This document shows positions 48,572-63,264 of a DNA stretch of 64,000 nucleotides, piece by piece. Source of the stretch: Terana coerulea (lineage: Eukaryota; Basidiomycota; Agaricomycetes; Polyporales; Phanerochaetaceae); NCBI GenBank assembly GCA_024811115.1, contig JAKOGH010000736.1, positions 186,001 to 250,000 of the forward strand, written 5' to 3'. The first letter of the stretch is position 1; each line of letters opens with the position of its first letter. A program made the position numbers and the translations under genes. The notes under the pieces were generated by a model that saw only the letters and a program-made list of their open reading frames with translations, made no database searches and had not been told where the DNA came from.

Positions 48572-49456
48572 ATGGGCGACCGAGAGACACAAGAAAGACA
48601 TAGAGAAGGTAGGGCATAAAATATACTGCGTGCAACGAACCCGACTAATCTTTGTTTTCGCTTTGATCACCCACCTGCATATGGTGGAACAACCGCGACG
48701 GCACCCGCGGACCCTGTACCGCTCGCGACCTTTACGTAGGCCGCCATCGAGGTCGCAGTCGCTCCAGGTCTCCCCACGACGGAGAGGCGGCAGGGAAGAC
48801 AGGGACGATCGTCGGCACGGTCGCGAGCGGTCCCCGTACGGCGGCACCGTGACGGTCACGCGCCCTCTGCGGCTGGGTACTCGCGAGACGAAAAGGCAGA
48901 GAGGAGGGCTTCCAAGAGTCCGGAGAGAAGGAGACATTCCGAAAGCCCTAGGCCGGTAAGTAACACGGCTCTGTGTTTGTGTGTTCAACATGACTAACTA
49001 GGGCTACTTCATGCTAGAGGCGACACCGTTCGCGCTCGCGTTCCGTATCCTCGTCTTCCTCGTCGCCATCCGAGGATTCGTACTCTGAAAAGCATGCTTC
49101 TACCTCGAAACGAAGGTCACGACGCCGGTCCCGTTCTCGTTCCCGCACCGGGGACAGGTCGGGGCACCGAAGCAAGGACAAGGACCGAAAACATGACCGA
49201 AAAAAGAGGCACAAGGAGAAGCGCAAGGATAAAGAGCGTCGGTACTCGTCCGGACCGGACGACGAGCGCAGGAGTGCCTTGACTGGGAAGAAGGTATGGT
49301 TTCGTATGTTTTCGAGCACGGTGGTGGGTGGTCTGACTGCTGCTGCGCTTTCTACGCTTTCAGATCAAGCTCAAGGTTCACAAGGATGCCGCCGATCTGG
49401 AAAGAGATGCGAATCGAGAACACCTGCTGCAGTTCCTCAATTCAGCATGCGGTTGA
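48572..49456 (+). CDS. Arginine/serine-rich protein, probably nuclear
   Basis: Small gene for an RS-rich protein as found among splicing-associated factors. It starts MGDRETQERHRE. After an intron ending CGTAG at about 48740 all three frames carry RS-type sequence in turn (RHRGRSRSRSP, RRRGGREDRDDRRHG, RRASKSPERRRHSESPRP), so exon boundaries or sequence accuracy between 48740 and 48955 are unclear. After an intron at 48957 comes RRHRSRSRSVSSSSSSPSED, then a run of KDRKHDRKKRHKEKRKDKE. A last exon, IKLKVHKDAADLERDANREH, ends LLQFLNSACG at TGA 49454-49456. The final exon pattern recurs in mushroom homologues I recall. No RNA-recognition motif is present, so it is not a classical SR protein. Confidence 0.6.
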
Positions 49457-50556
49457 ACGTGCTTCAGTATATACCTACGATGTCAGCATGCATTTGAAGA
49501 TGAAATGTAACAGCTTGAAGACTAGACCCACGGCTGCGCATAGCTAGGAACGTTCAATGAATAGGTACCACCAGGTCGGTACCTTGATGAGGGTGTATTT
49601 CCTTTCCTACCAGCTGCGACTGAGAGCTGAGACAGATATTCTCAATTGAGTTGCCTATTAAGGTTTTTAGCCCACGCACACTATAACTGTCAGTACCTTT
49701 CCTCCGAGTTGACGGCTTTGCAATATCGTCCTTCAGAAAGCTTCGCTGGAGAGTACGTACTTCAATGATCGTTTCGTAGTGACGAATTTGCTTACAATAT
49801 GGCCGTATCATCGTCAATATTACTAGCCCACGGTTTAACGTTCAAGTGTGGTATGAAAATACTTCCTTTCGGAGAAATCCACACTAGAAGTGGCAACGAG
49901 CCTTCTCGGACAACTGTCAAAAGCCAGTCGGTGGCAATTGCAATTGGCCGGCGGACGAACGAACACGGCGAGGGCAACTAACTTCTTGTGAGACACGCGG
50001 CTGTGTATTGCCACCGTTAAGCAATGGGTGAGATCCCATGATCGCCGCCAATCCGTTCCGGATTCACAACTCGTCGTCATCCCCCTACCGACCTCCGCAA
50101 ATCAGCCAGCCCAGGAGGTGTTGCCTTATCTCCGTGCTCGACCGCGCCGACCCACACCTTGAAATGCCTTGGCACTACTCGGTTCTGCAGCCAGCCTATA
50201 AGACGGCCGTTCGTCTCAACAGTCAGCTATTTTTTTGATAAATAACGCATAAATGACGCTTCTAGGCAGCTCGGGCACACCACTCACACGCCGTAAGCGC
50301 GGGCGGTCACGGTGACAGTTCCGTGGCTAGCTCCAGCTCTGTCAGGAAGCGGGTCGTAGGAGGCTTTCGCATGGCCAACTCCCCAAATGTCGCGGCTGCG
50401 CATTCGTCCGCGTTCTGCCGCAACGTCCACAGTTCATGCTCGCTTCCGTTCCCATGCTCACGCGTCCACGACAGGCCACTATAAAGCAGCGTTGACGTCC
50501 TGGCTCGGGCAGTCGGGAAGCCACATACCCCTTCGCCTCGGACGCATGTAACAGCG
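49457..50556. other. Intergenic region
   Basis: 1.1 kb without a supported gene. Frames on both strands are short and lack motifs. Confidence 0.35.
50480..50486 (+). promoter_or_regulatory. Possible TATA box of the 7-TM-like gene
   Basis: TATAAAG about 75 bases upstream of the ATG at 50557; a second TATAAG is at about 50198. The spacing is plausible for a fungal core promoter. Confidence 0.45.
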
Positions 50557-51962
50557 ATGGCCACGCTCTCCCTCACCGACTCCGGCATCATCTCGACCGT
50601 GCTTGAGGCCGTCCTCTATGGTCAGTGCCGTCTTGCTCAGACGCGTCGGAGGGTGGCTAAGCGCGCATCCCGACTCAACAGGCTTCTCGCTCTTGATGTT
50701 CATCTTTACAATATGGATCGTCACCCAGAACCGCAGGCGGAGGCGGCTCAACCACGGGATGGTGGGCGCTGCATGCGCTATCCTCGTGCTTTCCACAGCT
50801 GTAAGTTAAAGTTGTGCACGTGTTGTCGGGATGACTTCATCATACCATGCCTCTAGGAAATGGTGGTGAACATCGTCCGCGTTCGACAAGGGTTCCTCAC
50901 GGTTGGCCCGAAGCTCCCAGGCGGCTCGGAGCAGTACTTCCGGGACGTCTCGCAGCTGACGTTCGTCATCAAGAGCTGCTTGTACAACACGCAGACACTC
51001 ATTCTGGACGGAGTCGTCGTGCGTCCATGGTCCGCTCAAAGGCGCTGAAATGAAAGAGCTAAACCGACCGCTAGATCTACCGGACGTATATCGTATGGCA
51101 GAACCCCCTGGTCGTGATTCTGCCGATAATGGGATGGTGCGGCCTGCTGGGTACGCTTCTTCTACGATATCGCGGTGAAAGCCATTGACGCTCTCCCCAA
51201 GCTGCTTCCATTGGTCTGAACATTGCTCTCGCCACTGCGTCAACACATGCTGGTGATGTCTTTGCGTTCGAGACCGGGACATGGATCACGGCCAACTATT
51301 CGATGACCCTCGCGACGAATCTCTCTGCAACCAGTACGTGTGGTACCGCCTTCCCTGTGGTTGGGCTCACATTTGTGACAGGCTTGCTTGCTTTCCGGAT
51401 CTGGAGAGTAAAGCAACAGAGCGCAAGATTCGTCAGCACGAACAACCCACTCTCCCCCATCCTCCGTGTGGTGATTGAGTCCGGGGCCATCTACTCGATG
51501 ACGGTGACGACAGCGCTGATCCTGTTCGTGAGCAAGTCCAATGGGGTGTATGTCGTCCTGGATATGGTATGTCCCCGTTTAGATCAGCCGGCAGACCGTC
51601 TGACCCACCCTCCGAAGATATCCCCCATCATCTCCATCGTGTTCAACATGATCACCGTACGCGTAGGGCTCGCCAGCGACCAGCGCCTCTCTGCGCCAGG
51701 AACGGTGCACCAGAGCGCATTCTCCACCGAAGTGCGGGCGTGCATGCACTGCAACTCGACGGGATATGCGACGAACCTACCATATCGCAACTACGGCGGG
51801 CACTCGCTTGCGGTTGAAATCAGCCAGTACATCGAGACGGACGACTCATCGATACGGCTCGCTGAGGAACCACCGTCGCCGATGAGCGTGAAGCCCGAGT
51901 CAATTGCTTTCTCTTCGGTTCCATCGGTCGCTGTTACGCCGTCGCAATATAGTTCGCCATGA
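50557..51962 (+). CDS. 7-TM-like membrane protein of a third uncharacterised family
   Basis: Multi-pass protein of about 340 residues common in mushrooms but of unknown function. It starts MATLSLTDSGIISTVLEAVL. After an intron come FSLLMFIFTIWIVTQ and VGAACAILVLSTA (helices 2 and 3), VVNIVRVRQGFLTVGPKLPG, and CLYNTQTLILDGVVIYRTYI (the YRTYIVW motif typical of this family). Helices follow with LVVILPIMGWCGLLAIG, NYSMTLATNLSAT plus LLAFRIWRV, VIESGAIYSMTVTTALILFV and ISPIISIVFNMITVRVGLA. A Ser/Pro-rich cytosolic tail ends TPSQYSSP. About seven membrane segments are visible, with an apparent exterior N-terminus. It differs from the MVDW and DUF6534 families in motif content. All introns checked keep frame. 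Confidence 0.8.
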
Positions 51963-52489
51963 TCGTTGTTTGTCTAATTGCTGCTTCCATACTCCTTCAC
52001 TTTCACTGTAGTCATTCGTTTGGCATCGTTTTTCTTGTTATCGCGCCTCATAGCGTACTGTAATTTCTTAGCATACAATTGGTGAAGGGTTGGGACCCTG
52101 TGCATCTTGCATTGTCATTACTACGACTACTCGACAACAACAGACTCGCATTAAGTTCGCAGTTTACGCAGATTGGAAAGGTCAATCAGAGCATGGCAAG
52201 AACCAACGTTACGGAAGTTCATTTTCCTCTCCAAGTCTCCTGACAGTTGTGTGCGCGTGTAGGTCCCAAGTCGCACAATGATCAAATCTCGCGGTTTGAC
52301 CTTAGCTCTCGACATGCCACTCGCTAACACATCGTGCGAGCATCGTGGATCACCTCGTTCTATGAATGCTACCTGTCAATATGTAGTTCCCAGTGCCGTT
52401 GTCAACCTTCATGTGGATAGCCTCAGCCCCATACCGCACATGGCTCACCATACGCACTTCGAGAGCCCTTCCTGGCGCTTGTCCGCGCC
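51963..52489. other. Convergent 3' region
   Basis: 527 bases between the 7-TM-like gene and the F-box gene, tail to tail. No gene seen. Confidence 0.35.
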
Positions 52490-54020
52490 TCAAGCGTGCG
52501 CTTCAGTCTGAGACTGCTTCTCGCCAGCATGCCCGGGATGCTCAGGACAGGGAGCACGCGACACTGCCAGCACATTCCGTAGAAACGCTTGCTTCTTGTC
52601 GGCGCTCTCGCAATATGCGAGGTCGACGACTTGGGAAGGCTTCAAGACGACGGTTGAGCCATCGACAGCGTATTCGGCCGGTGACTCCAGAATGCTGTTG
52701 ACTGTAAGGACCGTCCGAAATGAATGCGCCAGCGAATGGGCGATGGTGAGCGCTCTCGTGCGGCGGAGCTGCTGAAGGATGGCTCCTCGTGAGACTGCCT
52801 CGACGAACCACTTGAACACCTCAAGTGACATTGCAGCGATCCGCACTTCTGCAGGACGAAGCACGGCGAGCTCGTGTTCGATTGCGTCCCAGGCGGTCGC
52901 TTTTGCTACGTCAAGGCTGCTTCCGGCCTCGAAATAGATGTGGATCTTTGAAACTGCTACGGCTTCTCGCCCTACCTCAGCTTGCTGTACGGTGAAGGTC
53001 ACACCGTAGGCAGATGCAGAGTCTGAGTTTGAGCACCGGAGATAGATTTCTAGATAATGTGATCAGCTGGTGTGGTATGGAGTGATGGAGGTCTTGCTTA
53101 CCACACCAAGCTGGCGACGCGTCCCGAGTCCTCTGCGGGGAAATCTTCAATTCCATTCGGGCACAGCTATGGGCCATGGCAAGCGCGATGGTTTGCAGGG
53201 ATTCCCATTCGCTGAAATGCGGCAAGACATTGCGAGCGATGGTGTGGGACGGCGACTGTGTGCGCATAATCCAGAAGATGAGCTTCCATTCGATCCGGGC
53301 GGGTGAGCAATCCGACATGACGACCATACGAAGCCGGTTCGGGGACCGTCTGACAGGGCTTGTGGGTAAAACATCCTGGTCCAAAGTGACCCGGACACAG
53401 CGCAGCTGACGCAGATCCGAAGTGCTTTGGACGAGGCGTAAGAGATCCATGGGATCGTGAAAGCGGAGGTCGGAGAGGTACAGATCCTCAAGAGGGAGCA
53501 TACGACCTGGAAGCGATCGGGGCAGCCCTTCGCACCAGGAGTGCGGCGCGTATTCGACTGATGCCTTGGCAGATGCTCGCGAAACGACGTGGGCATGGTC
53601 GAAATGCACCGTGATGCCTTGCCGCCAAATCACCTCGGTAGCCCTCCGCCCCCGCTTCGCCAGCTCAGCGTGTACCTGATGTAGCCACGGCGTGCCCTAT
53701 GCGCCCGTGCGCGCTAGGATCATCTGTCCGACGCACGACACCATGCTCGGGTCGATCGCAACGGGCGGGTCGACGAAGGAGAGGTAGTCGTACAGGTCCT
53801 GGACGTTGCGCAGTATAATCTGGTAGAACATGTACGGTCGACACCGGCGGGCCCAGTGACGGCAGGTAAGGCTGAGCATCCCGAGATGGCGTTTGTCGAG
53901 ACCGACGGATTCCTCCCAGAGGGCTCCCTCCCAGAGAAAGTCTAGCGGCTTCGAGGCGAAGAACTGGATGATCTGGTCGATAAGCTCCGGAGGTAGGTCT
54001 GCGCCATTTGCCCATGTCAT
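52490..54020 (-). pseudogene. F-box protein gene interrupted by an in-frame stop
   Basis: Starts MTWANGADLPPELIDQIIQF, with the F-box-like LPPELIDQI followed by HLGMLSLTCRHWARRCRPYM. The same frame then carries a TAG at 53697-53699, directly after QMILARTGA, and resumes as GTPWLHQVHAELAKRGRRAT and beyond with continuous coding sequence (LPLEDLYLSDLRFHDPMDLL, LRQLRCVRVTLDQDVLP). An intron at about 53100-53050 joins DASPAWC to EIYLRCSNSDSASAYGVTFT. The end is HAGEKQSQTEAHA before TGA at 52490. Apart from the stop the model is about 490 codons, normal for mushroom F-box proteins. Either a recent null allele, a sequencing error, or a recoded stop; the first two are much more likely. Confidence 0.72.
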
Positions 54021-54619
54021 CCTGAGCAGACAGTGGGGGCAAAAAAGAGAGTGGGGTGAGAGATGTATATCGCTCAGTAAGAACAGTGGGTTTCTCACCA
54101 GGGATGATCCCCATTAAGCTCAAGGTTCAATATTCGACATTCAGGGAGGTCTAATATAGCCACCTCATTGTGACAGAGGCAGACAAGCAGTCTTCTGAAA
54201 ACAGAAATGCAGAGAATTCAATGAATGTCTGAGCGTGAGTTGGACTAGTCAGGCGAAGTCCACAAAGCTGCATTTGGCGGATAATTCGGTAGAGAGCAGA
54301 CGTTTCGAAGGAATCTGTCGTGATTGTGTCCATTGATCAAAAATTTGAAGGACGACGGGTATCTCCATTTCTGTCGAATATTCACATTGGCAAAATGAGA
54401 AATGTCGGAAGAGCATGTAAGTCGAGTAAAGGCATGAGTGCATAGGAGAGAAGTTTCGTGGTAAATTAGACGCCGTGCAGCAGCCCGCCTCCGTTCCTAA
54501 TGTGGGAAGCCGTCCGTTCAGCATCACGGCATAATTTGCCGTGCGGCACCTCGAGCACCTCGGAAAGTGGAAGAATAACGCGATGTATTATACATATACA
54601 ACCTTCTTTGATTTGAGTA

Positions 54620-56203
54620 CTATGGTTCCAGTATACTGCCTGTATGCACATGACTTGAGCTATCGAAGTCCGGCCTGAGGGAATAGCGAAAGTCAGACAT
54701 GGGGCGTACGGTTAACGAGAAGACAGAGACACACAGTATGACGGTGGTTAGCATATCTGGCCGCTTGTTGTTCGGATTTTGCCACCGCAACCTGTGGGTC
54801 TCCTCCGGCCTATCGCGCGACATGTGAGCAGGATGAAAGTGGATGATAGCAGTGCACTTACGAGTCCTCAGAGTCGGGCTCGCGCATAGACAACATCGAC
54901 GTCACGGCCGTACACGACGCCATCACGCTGATGGTGCACCCCGGAATAATGGCGAAGAGGATCAGGATTTCTGGCATAAATGCTATCATGAAATGCTTCT
55001 GCGGCGCACACAGACACACACACCATTGAGCGAAACGATGCTGAAAACCTGTGCGTACATGTACCGTCAGTGTCCGCGTCAAGCGTATGGCGAAAGAAAT
55101 CTTACCGCCACAGGAATGCTGCACAGCACCGAGATGAAGACGTATCCGACGCCCTGCGTGAAAAGTGTTGTCCACAACCGCGAGCTGCTGGGCAGCTGCT
55201 GCCTGCGCATGCCCCAAACAGTCGTAACGAGTATACCCATGTCCCATGCGATGGCTGCGGCCGTGAGCTACACGGCAAACTGGCAGTCACAGCGTGGACT
55301 TACTAAAGAAGTAAAATGCGGACAACCCGAGCTGGCCGTCGGCCGTGCCAATTACGCACACCGCGTGCTCCGCGTCCCACTGGGAATTGCCGCCTGCAAT
55401 ACCCACTTGAAAGCTTGTTGAGCTCAGACGGTAGCCGTGAACGGTGCAGAATGCCTTACGAGTGCCAGCGTAGACGAAGTGGGCGACGCAGAGGCCCTGA
55501 AGAGTCCTCAAGACCCACAGCTTGTCCTTCCATAAAATGAACCTAACGGCAGATGAGATTCGCGTGGCGCATAAAACTTGCGGGATACGCACGCGCGCAA
55601 CGCGAAGTTTGTGCTTGCGGAGGCGACGGAAATGTCTCCGACAAACTACACAGGGCCTGTTAGGGTTGAGTCCTGAGGGTGGGTGCAGATGCCTACCGAC
55701 AAAAGTCGTACGAATCCTTCCCCCGGTTTAATTGATGAGGAAAATACGAGATACGCTGGCTCTCACCTAGTGCAGAACATGACGTCCCGGTTTGCGGCGG
55801 TATATGCGTGTATATGGTCCTATACAGAGCGTTTTATGAATCTGATACGCTTCTGCATGAGAGCAGGACCGACATGGCGACGAGCGCGGTGAGGTTCGTA
55901 TAACGCGCAATAATGTAGGGGACCTAGAAAAGCTTGAACTTCGCCAACGTGAGGTAGACACCCGGCTGCGTACGTGTGCAAGTTGGAGTCTGCTCCGCCG
56001 CAAAAGGAGCGGCCATTCCACCTTGCTCAGGGTCTGCAGAAACCACCACCTACGTGTCGTACCCGATCAGCATACGCATGCCTACAGCACGCAAGACGCC
56101 AGCAGCTGCGCACTCACACGTAGAACCCGAGGACAAACACCGTCGTTTGGGCAAATAAATACCACGTGAACGCAAGCACGTCCGGGTTACGCCAGTCGAC
56201 CAT
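54620..56203 (-). CDS. MVDW-family multi-pass membrane protein, copy 4
   Basis: Starts MVDWRNPDVLAFTWYLFAQT then TVFVLGFYV. Shared family blocks include RFILWKDKLWVLRTLQGLCV (about 55540-55480), the hallmark NSQWDAEHAVCVIGTADGQ (about 55385-55330), a WDMGILVTTVWGMRRQQL-like helix, and VMASCTAVTSMLSMREPDSED (about 54930-54862). The intron starting GTAAGT at about 54861 joins to PEETHRLRWQNPNNKRPDML (KRPDMLTTVIL corresponds to KTPNALTSVVN in copy 2). A further short intron (GTTAAC...CTCAG) leads to PDFDSSSHVHTGSILEP and TAG at 54620-54622. Lies within the duplicated segment; copy 5 is its near twin. Confidence 0.72.
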
Positions 56204-59309
<3,106 letters not shown>

Positions 59310-59379
59310 GCTAACTCGTTAATGATGTCTTCAAGTTCGTTAGTCTGACCTCCTTGGAGTATTTTGCAAAGTTAAGGAT

Positions 59380-61410
59380 TAACGCGATATATAATACATA
59401 TGCGACCTTCACTGGTTTACTGCGGCCTTAGTATGCTATCTGTATGCACATGACTTGCGTCACCGAAGTCCGGTCTGAGGGAATGACGAAAGTCAGACAT
59501 GGGGTGTACGGTAACGTGAAACAGACGTACAGTATGACGGTGGTTAGCATATCTGGCCGTTTGTTATTCGGATTTTGCCACCGCAACCTGTGCGTCTTCT
59601 CCGATCTGTCGCAGCGACATGTAAGGACAATGAGGGCGGAATAGAGCGACAGACTTACGAGTCCTCAGCGGCGGACTCGCGCATGGACGACATCGACGCG
59701 ACAGCCGCACACGACGCCATCACGCTGACGGTGCACCCCGGAATAATGGCGAAGAGAATCATGACATCTGACATGGACACTATCATGAAGTGCTCCTGCG
59801 ACGCACACACATACAGACGTACCGTTGAGCGAAATGATGCTAAAAACCTAGGCGTACATGCACCATCAGTGTCCGAGCCAAGCGTATGGCGAACGAAATC
59901 GTACCGCGACGGGAATGCTGCACAGCACCGAGATGAGAACGTAGCCGACGCCCTTGCGCGAAGAGCGCCGTCCACAGCCGCGAGCTGCTGGGCAGCTGCT
60001 GCCTGCGCATGCCCAAGACAGTCGTGACGAGTATACCCATGTCCCATGCGATGGCTGCAGCCGCACCGCGTCACGCCGTGAGCTGTACGGCAAACTGGCA
60101 GTCGAGACATGAACTGACTGAAGAAGTAAAATGCTGACAACGCCGGCCGACCACCGGCCGTGCCAATTACGCACACCGAGTGCTCTGCGTCCCACTGGGC
60201 ATTGACGCCTGCAATGCCCACTTCGAAACTTGATTAGCTCGTATAGTGGCCGTGAACGGTGCAGAATGCCTTACGAATAGCAGCGTAGATGAAGTGGGCG
60301 ACGCAGAGGCCCTGCAGCGTCCTCAAGACCCGCAGCTTGTCCTTCCACAAAATGAACCTAACAGGAGATGAGATCCGTGTGGCGCATAAAATCGCGGATT
60401 ACGTACGCGCGCAACGCAAAGTTTGTGCTTGCGGCGGCGACGGAAATGTCTCCGACAAACTATACCCGGACTGTCAGCTTTGAGTCCTGAGGACGGATGC
60501 AGACGCAGATGCTTACCGACGAGAATCGTACGAATGCTTGTCCAGGTTTAGTTATGGAGAACACACGAGATGCGCTAGCTCTCACCTAATGCAGAGCATG
60601 ACGTCCCGTCCTGCGGCGGTATATGTGTGTATATGGTCCTATACGGCGAGTTTTATGAATCTGATACGCTCCTGTATGAGAGCAGGACCGACATGGCGAC
60701 GAGCGCAGTGAGGTTCGCATATCGCGCAATGAAGTAGGGAACCTAAGAGGAGCTTGAACATCGATACTGTGAACTGAGAACTCGGCCGCGTACGTGTGCA
60801 AGCTGGAATCTACTCCGCCGCAAAAGGAGCGGCCATTCCACCTTGCTCAGGGTCTGCAGGAACCACCACCTACGCGTCGTTTCCGATCAGCATGGGTGTG
60901 CCTACGGCGCCCAGGACACCAGCAGCGGCGCACTCACACGTAGAACCCGAGGGAAAACACCGTCGTTTGGGCAAACAGATACCCCGTGAGCGCAAGCACC
61001 TCCGGGCTGTGCCAGTCGACCATCGAGGCGCGGTCCCGCCCGCGAGCTGGGGCGGCGGCAGCAGTGCGAGGGGTGTGGAGGCGGCGGCGCGGATGGCGGG
61101 AGCTGGCAGGCCGCGAAAGGGCTCCCGAGGCATGCGCAGGCGGGAGCGGTCGCCCGCGCTAAATTTTCGCGCAGACATTTGATTTATGGAAAAGCGGGGT
61201 ACGAATCTCTCGGGGTTCGACGGTTGCGCCGGCGGCTGAGCCGGACTATGAGTATTAAATGCGGTCAGGCGGCGGCGAATCAGAGGCGTCGACGACGCGT
61301 CAGAGTGATCGTCATTCGAGGGCGGGTGCCTGGCCGGGCGTTGCCGTCTGCATAATGGGCGCCAGTGTTAAAACCTCCGCAGGTTCGAGTCCGAGCGACG
61401 ACGACGAGGT
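59380..61410. repeat. Direct segmental duplication, right copy
   Basis: Partner of 54573-56565. It starts only about 70 bases after the glucosidase stop, so the repeat pair brackets that gene exactly. No target-site duplication or transposase is visible, suggesting unequal exchange or template-switch duplication rather than transposition. Confidence 0.75.
59417..61023 (-). CDS. MVDW-family multi-pass membrane protein, copy 5
   Basis: Twin of copy 4. It starts MVDWHSPEVLALTGYLFAQT then TVFSLGFYV, with RFILWKDKLRVLRTLQGLCV, the hallmark NAQWDAEHSVCVIGTAGGR, WDMGILVTTVLGMRRQQLPS and VMASCAAVASMSSMRES. An intron from GTAAGT at about 59658 joins to SEKTHRLRWQNPNNKRPDML. A second (GTTACC...CTCAG) leads to PDFGDASHVHTDSILRPQ and TAA at 59417-59419. 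Both of these introns occupy the same sites as in copy 4 and keep the frame in both, which supports the models. The first residues differ more than the core. Confidence 0.72.
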
Positions 61411-61620
61411 CTCGCCTCGGGTGCCTCTTGTCTGAGTCTATGGGAGGTCAACGGTGCACTATCACAGATATTATCCAACGAAGTAGGGTGTATTACATGG
61501 TTTTGTTATTATGCGTTCTGAGCTGCAGCGTGCATTTCAAGGCATTCGTCAAGTCGTTATGGCTCCTCACGCGACGCGCCTCCCGACGACTGATGTTTCG
61601 ATCTGAGAATTGCCAGGAGA
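61024..61620. other. Region between MVDW copies 5 and 6
   Basis: Up to about 61410 this is the right flank of the duplicated segment. The remaining 200 bases are unique and hold the 3' end of copy 6. No gene seen. Confidence 0.4.
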
Positions 61621-63264
61621 TCAGTTGATGACAAGGGTTGAATTGCATGCAAATGCGACGCACAGGTCAAGAATGGTGGTGAGTGCACCGGGGCTCCTTG
61701 TGTCGATCCCTAGGTCTTCTTGTCGTGCTGGCGAAGGAGATGTTATGTCGCTAGAGGATCGATAAGTCAGGTGAGCAATACAGACAAAATGGCGTGGAAT
61801 GGGATCCAGAGACCGACCTCTGTTCGGCATTCTGCCTCGTGTTAAGCAGCCTGGTAACTGCAGCGGAAGATGCAATGACGCTGTGGTAACAATCAGTACT
61901 GGTGCGTTGACTGCCGTTCGATTTGGGCTCACCTAATGGTGCACCCTGTGCTATCATGTTAAAGCTTCGACAGCTTCATACAGGTGCGCGGCTTACCTGG
62001 AGGAATAAGGAAGATGCTCATCGTATCTGTCAAGATGGAAAGATGGTCACATCATTCTTGGGCCCTGAGTCTCTGTCCGAAGCAGTGCGTGCCTACCATT
62101 AAGATCCAGGGACGACGTGATCTATGGTGCCTGTTGTTAGAGTTATTGACGAAAAGATACTCGCATAGAGCTCACCGCCATGGGTATGGATGTCAACAGC
62201 GTCACCATGACATACGTGATGCCCTGCCTGAATAACGCTGTCCAAAGCGCCGAGGTGGACGGCAAGTGCTGTCGACGCATTCCAAACACAGTCATGGCTA
62301 GGATAATAATATCCCATACTAATGCTGTGGTGATCAATCAATGTCGACCAAGAACCTCATGATACTATAGGGACAACTCACTGAAAATAAAGAAGATGGA
62401 CAACGTTGCCCGTGCCCCGTCTGTGACAATCATGCAGAATAAATTCTGGGGATCCAACCGTGTCTTGACTCCTACAATGCCCACTTTGTGTAAATGATAA
62501 GTACAAGTCATCCGTAGCAAGTGGGGTAAACAACTCACGAATGAGCGCGTACACCAGATGCACGACAACGAAAAATCGGAGCGTCCAAGCGACTGGCCAG
62601 ATGTCTTTCCACAGTGTGATACTGATCAACTGTATCAGGGATAGTCTGTATTGAATAAAAATGGCGGTATACGTACGCACGTAGAGCGAGGTTGCTACTG
62701 GCAGCCACAATGGCAATATTACCGGTGAGCTGTCCGAAATACGGTCAGGTTGCAATTTTTTCACAGCCAAGCGACATACCGAAATCAGCCTCATAAAGCC
62801 TGTTTCGCCTATGCCAGTGCAGGACACAAGGGGCAGCACCTTCAGGCGCACCATTGCTGCTCTACAACGCGGAGCCCGTCAGTTTCCTTCCACCTGGTCG
62901 GTGCTAGTCGAAACATGGGCACTGGAGCTTACATGCCGATGAGCAGAGCCAGGTTTGCATATCGGCCCGAGCAAAATGGTACCTAACGTCGCATCAATGA
63001 AGCAGACATTCAAGGCGGCTAACGGACATACGTGAACAAGTTGGAATCTGGTCCTGCGGGCGGCCACCGACGCCCAGCAGGCCAAACTCTACGTCGCGCA
63101 AGGACAGCGCAAAGTACCACCTACAACATATATCTTTTAATAAAACGTCAAAACAGACATGCGGCAAACATGACATACGCGTAGACACCAAGGATAAACA
63201 CCGACATCTGCGCGAACAGGAACGCGGTGAGCTCCTGGACGGCCGGGCTCTGCCAGTCGACCAT
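61621..63264 (-). CDS. MVDW-family multi-pass membrane protein, copy 6
   Basis: More diverged member. It starts MVDWQSPAVQELTAFLFAQM then SVFILGVYAY, with WYFALSLRDVEFGLLGVGGR, a degenerate hallmark RLDPQNLFCMIVTDGARA (about 62465-62400), LVWDIIILAMTVFGMRRQHL, QGITYVMVTLLTSIPMAVSS (about 62235-62170) and VIASSAAVTRLLNTRQNAEQ. A short intron (GTCGGT...CTCTAG, about 61800-61750) joins to DITSPSPARQEDLGIDTRS; RSPGALTTILDLCV matches KTPNALTSVVN of other copies. The end is NSTLVIN before TGA at 61621-61623. Frame is kept across that intron. Adjacent to copy 5, same strand. Confidence 0.7.
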
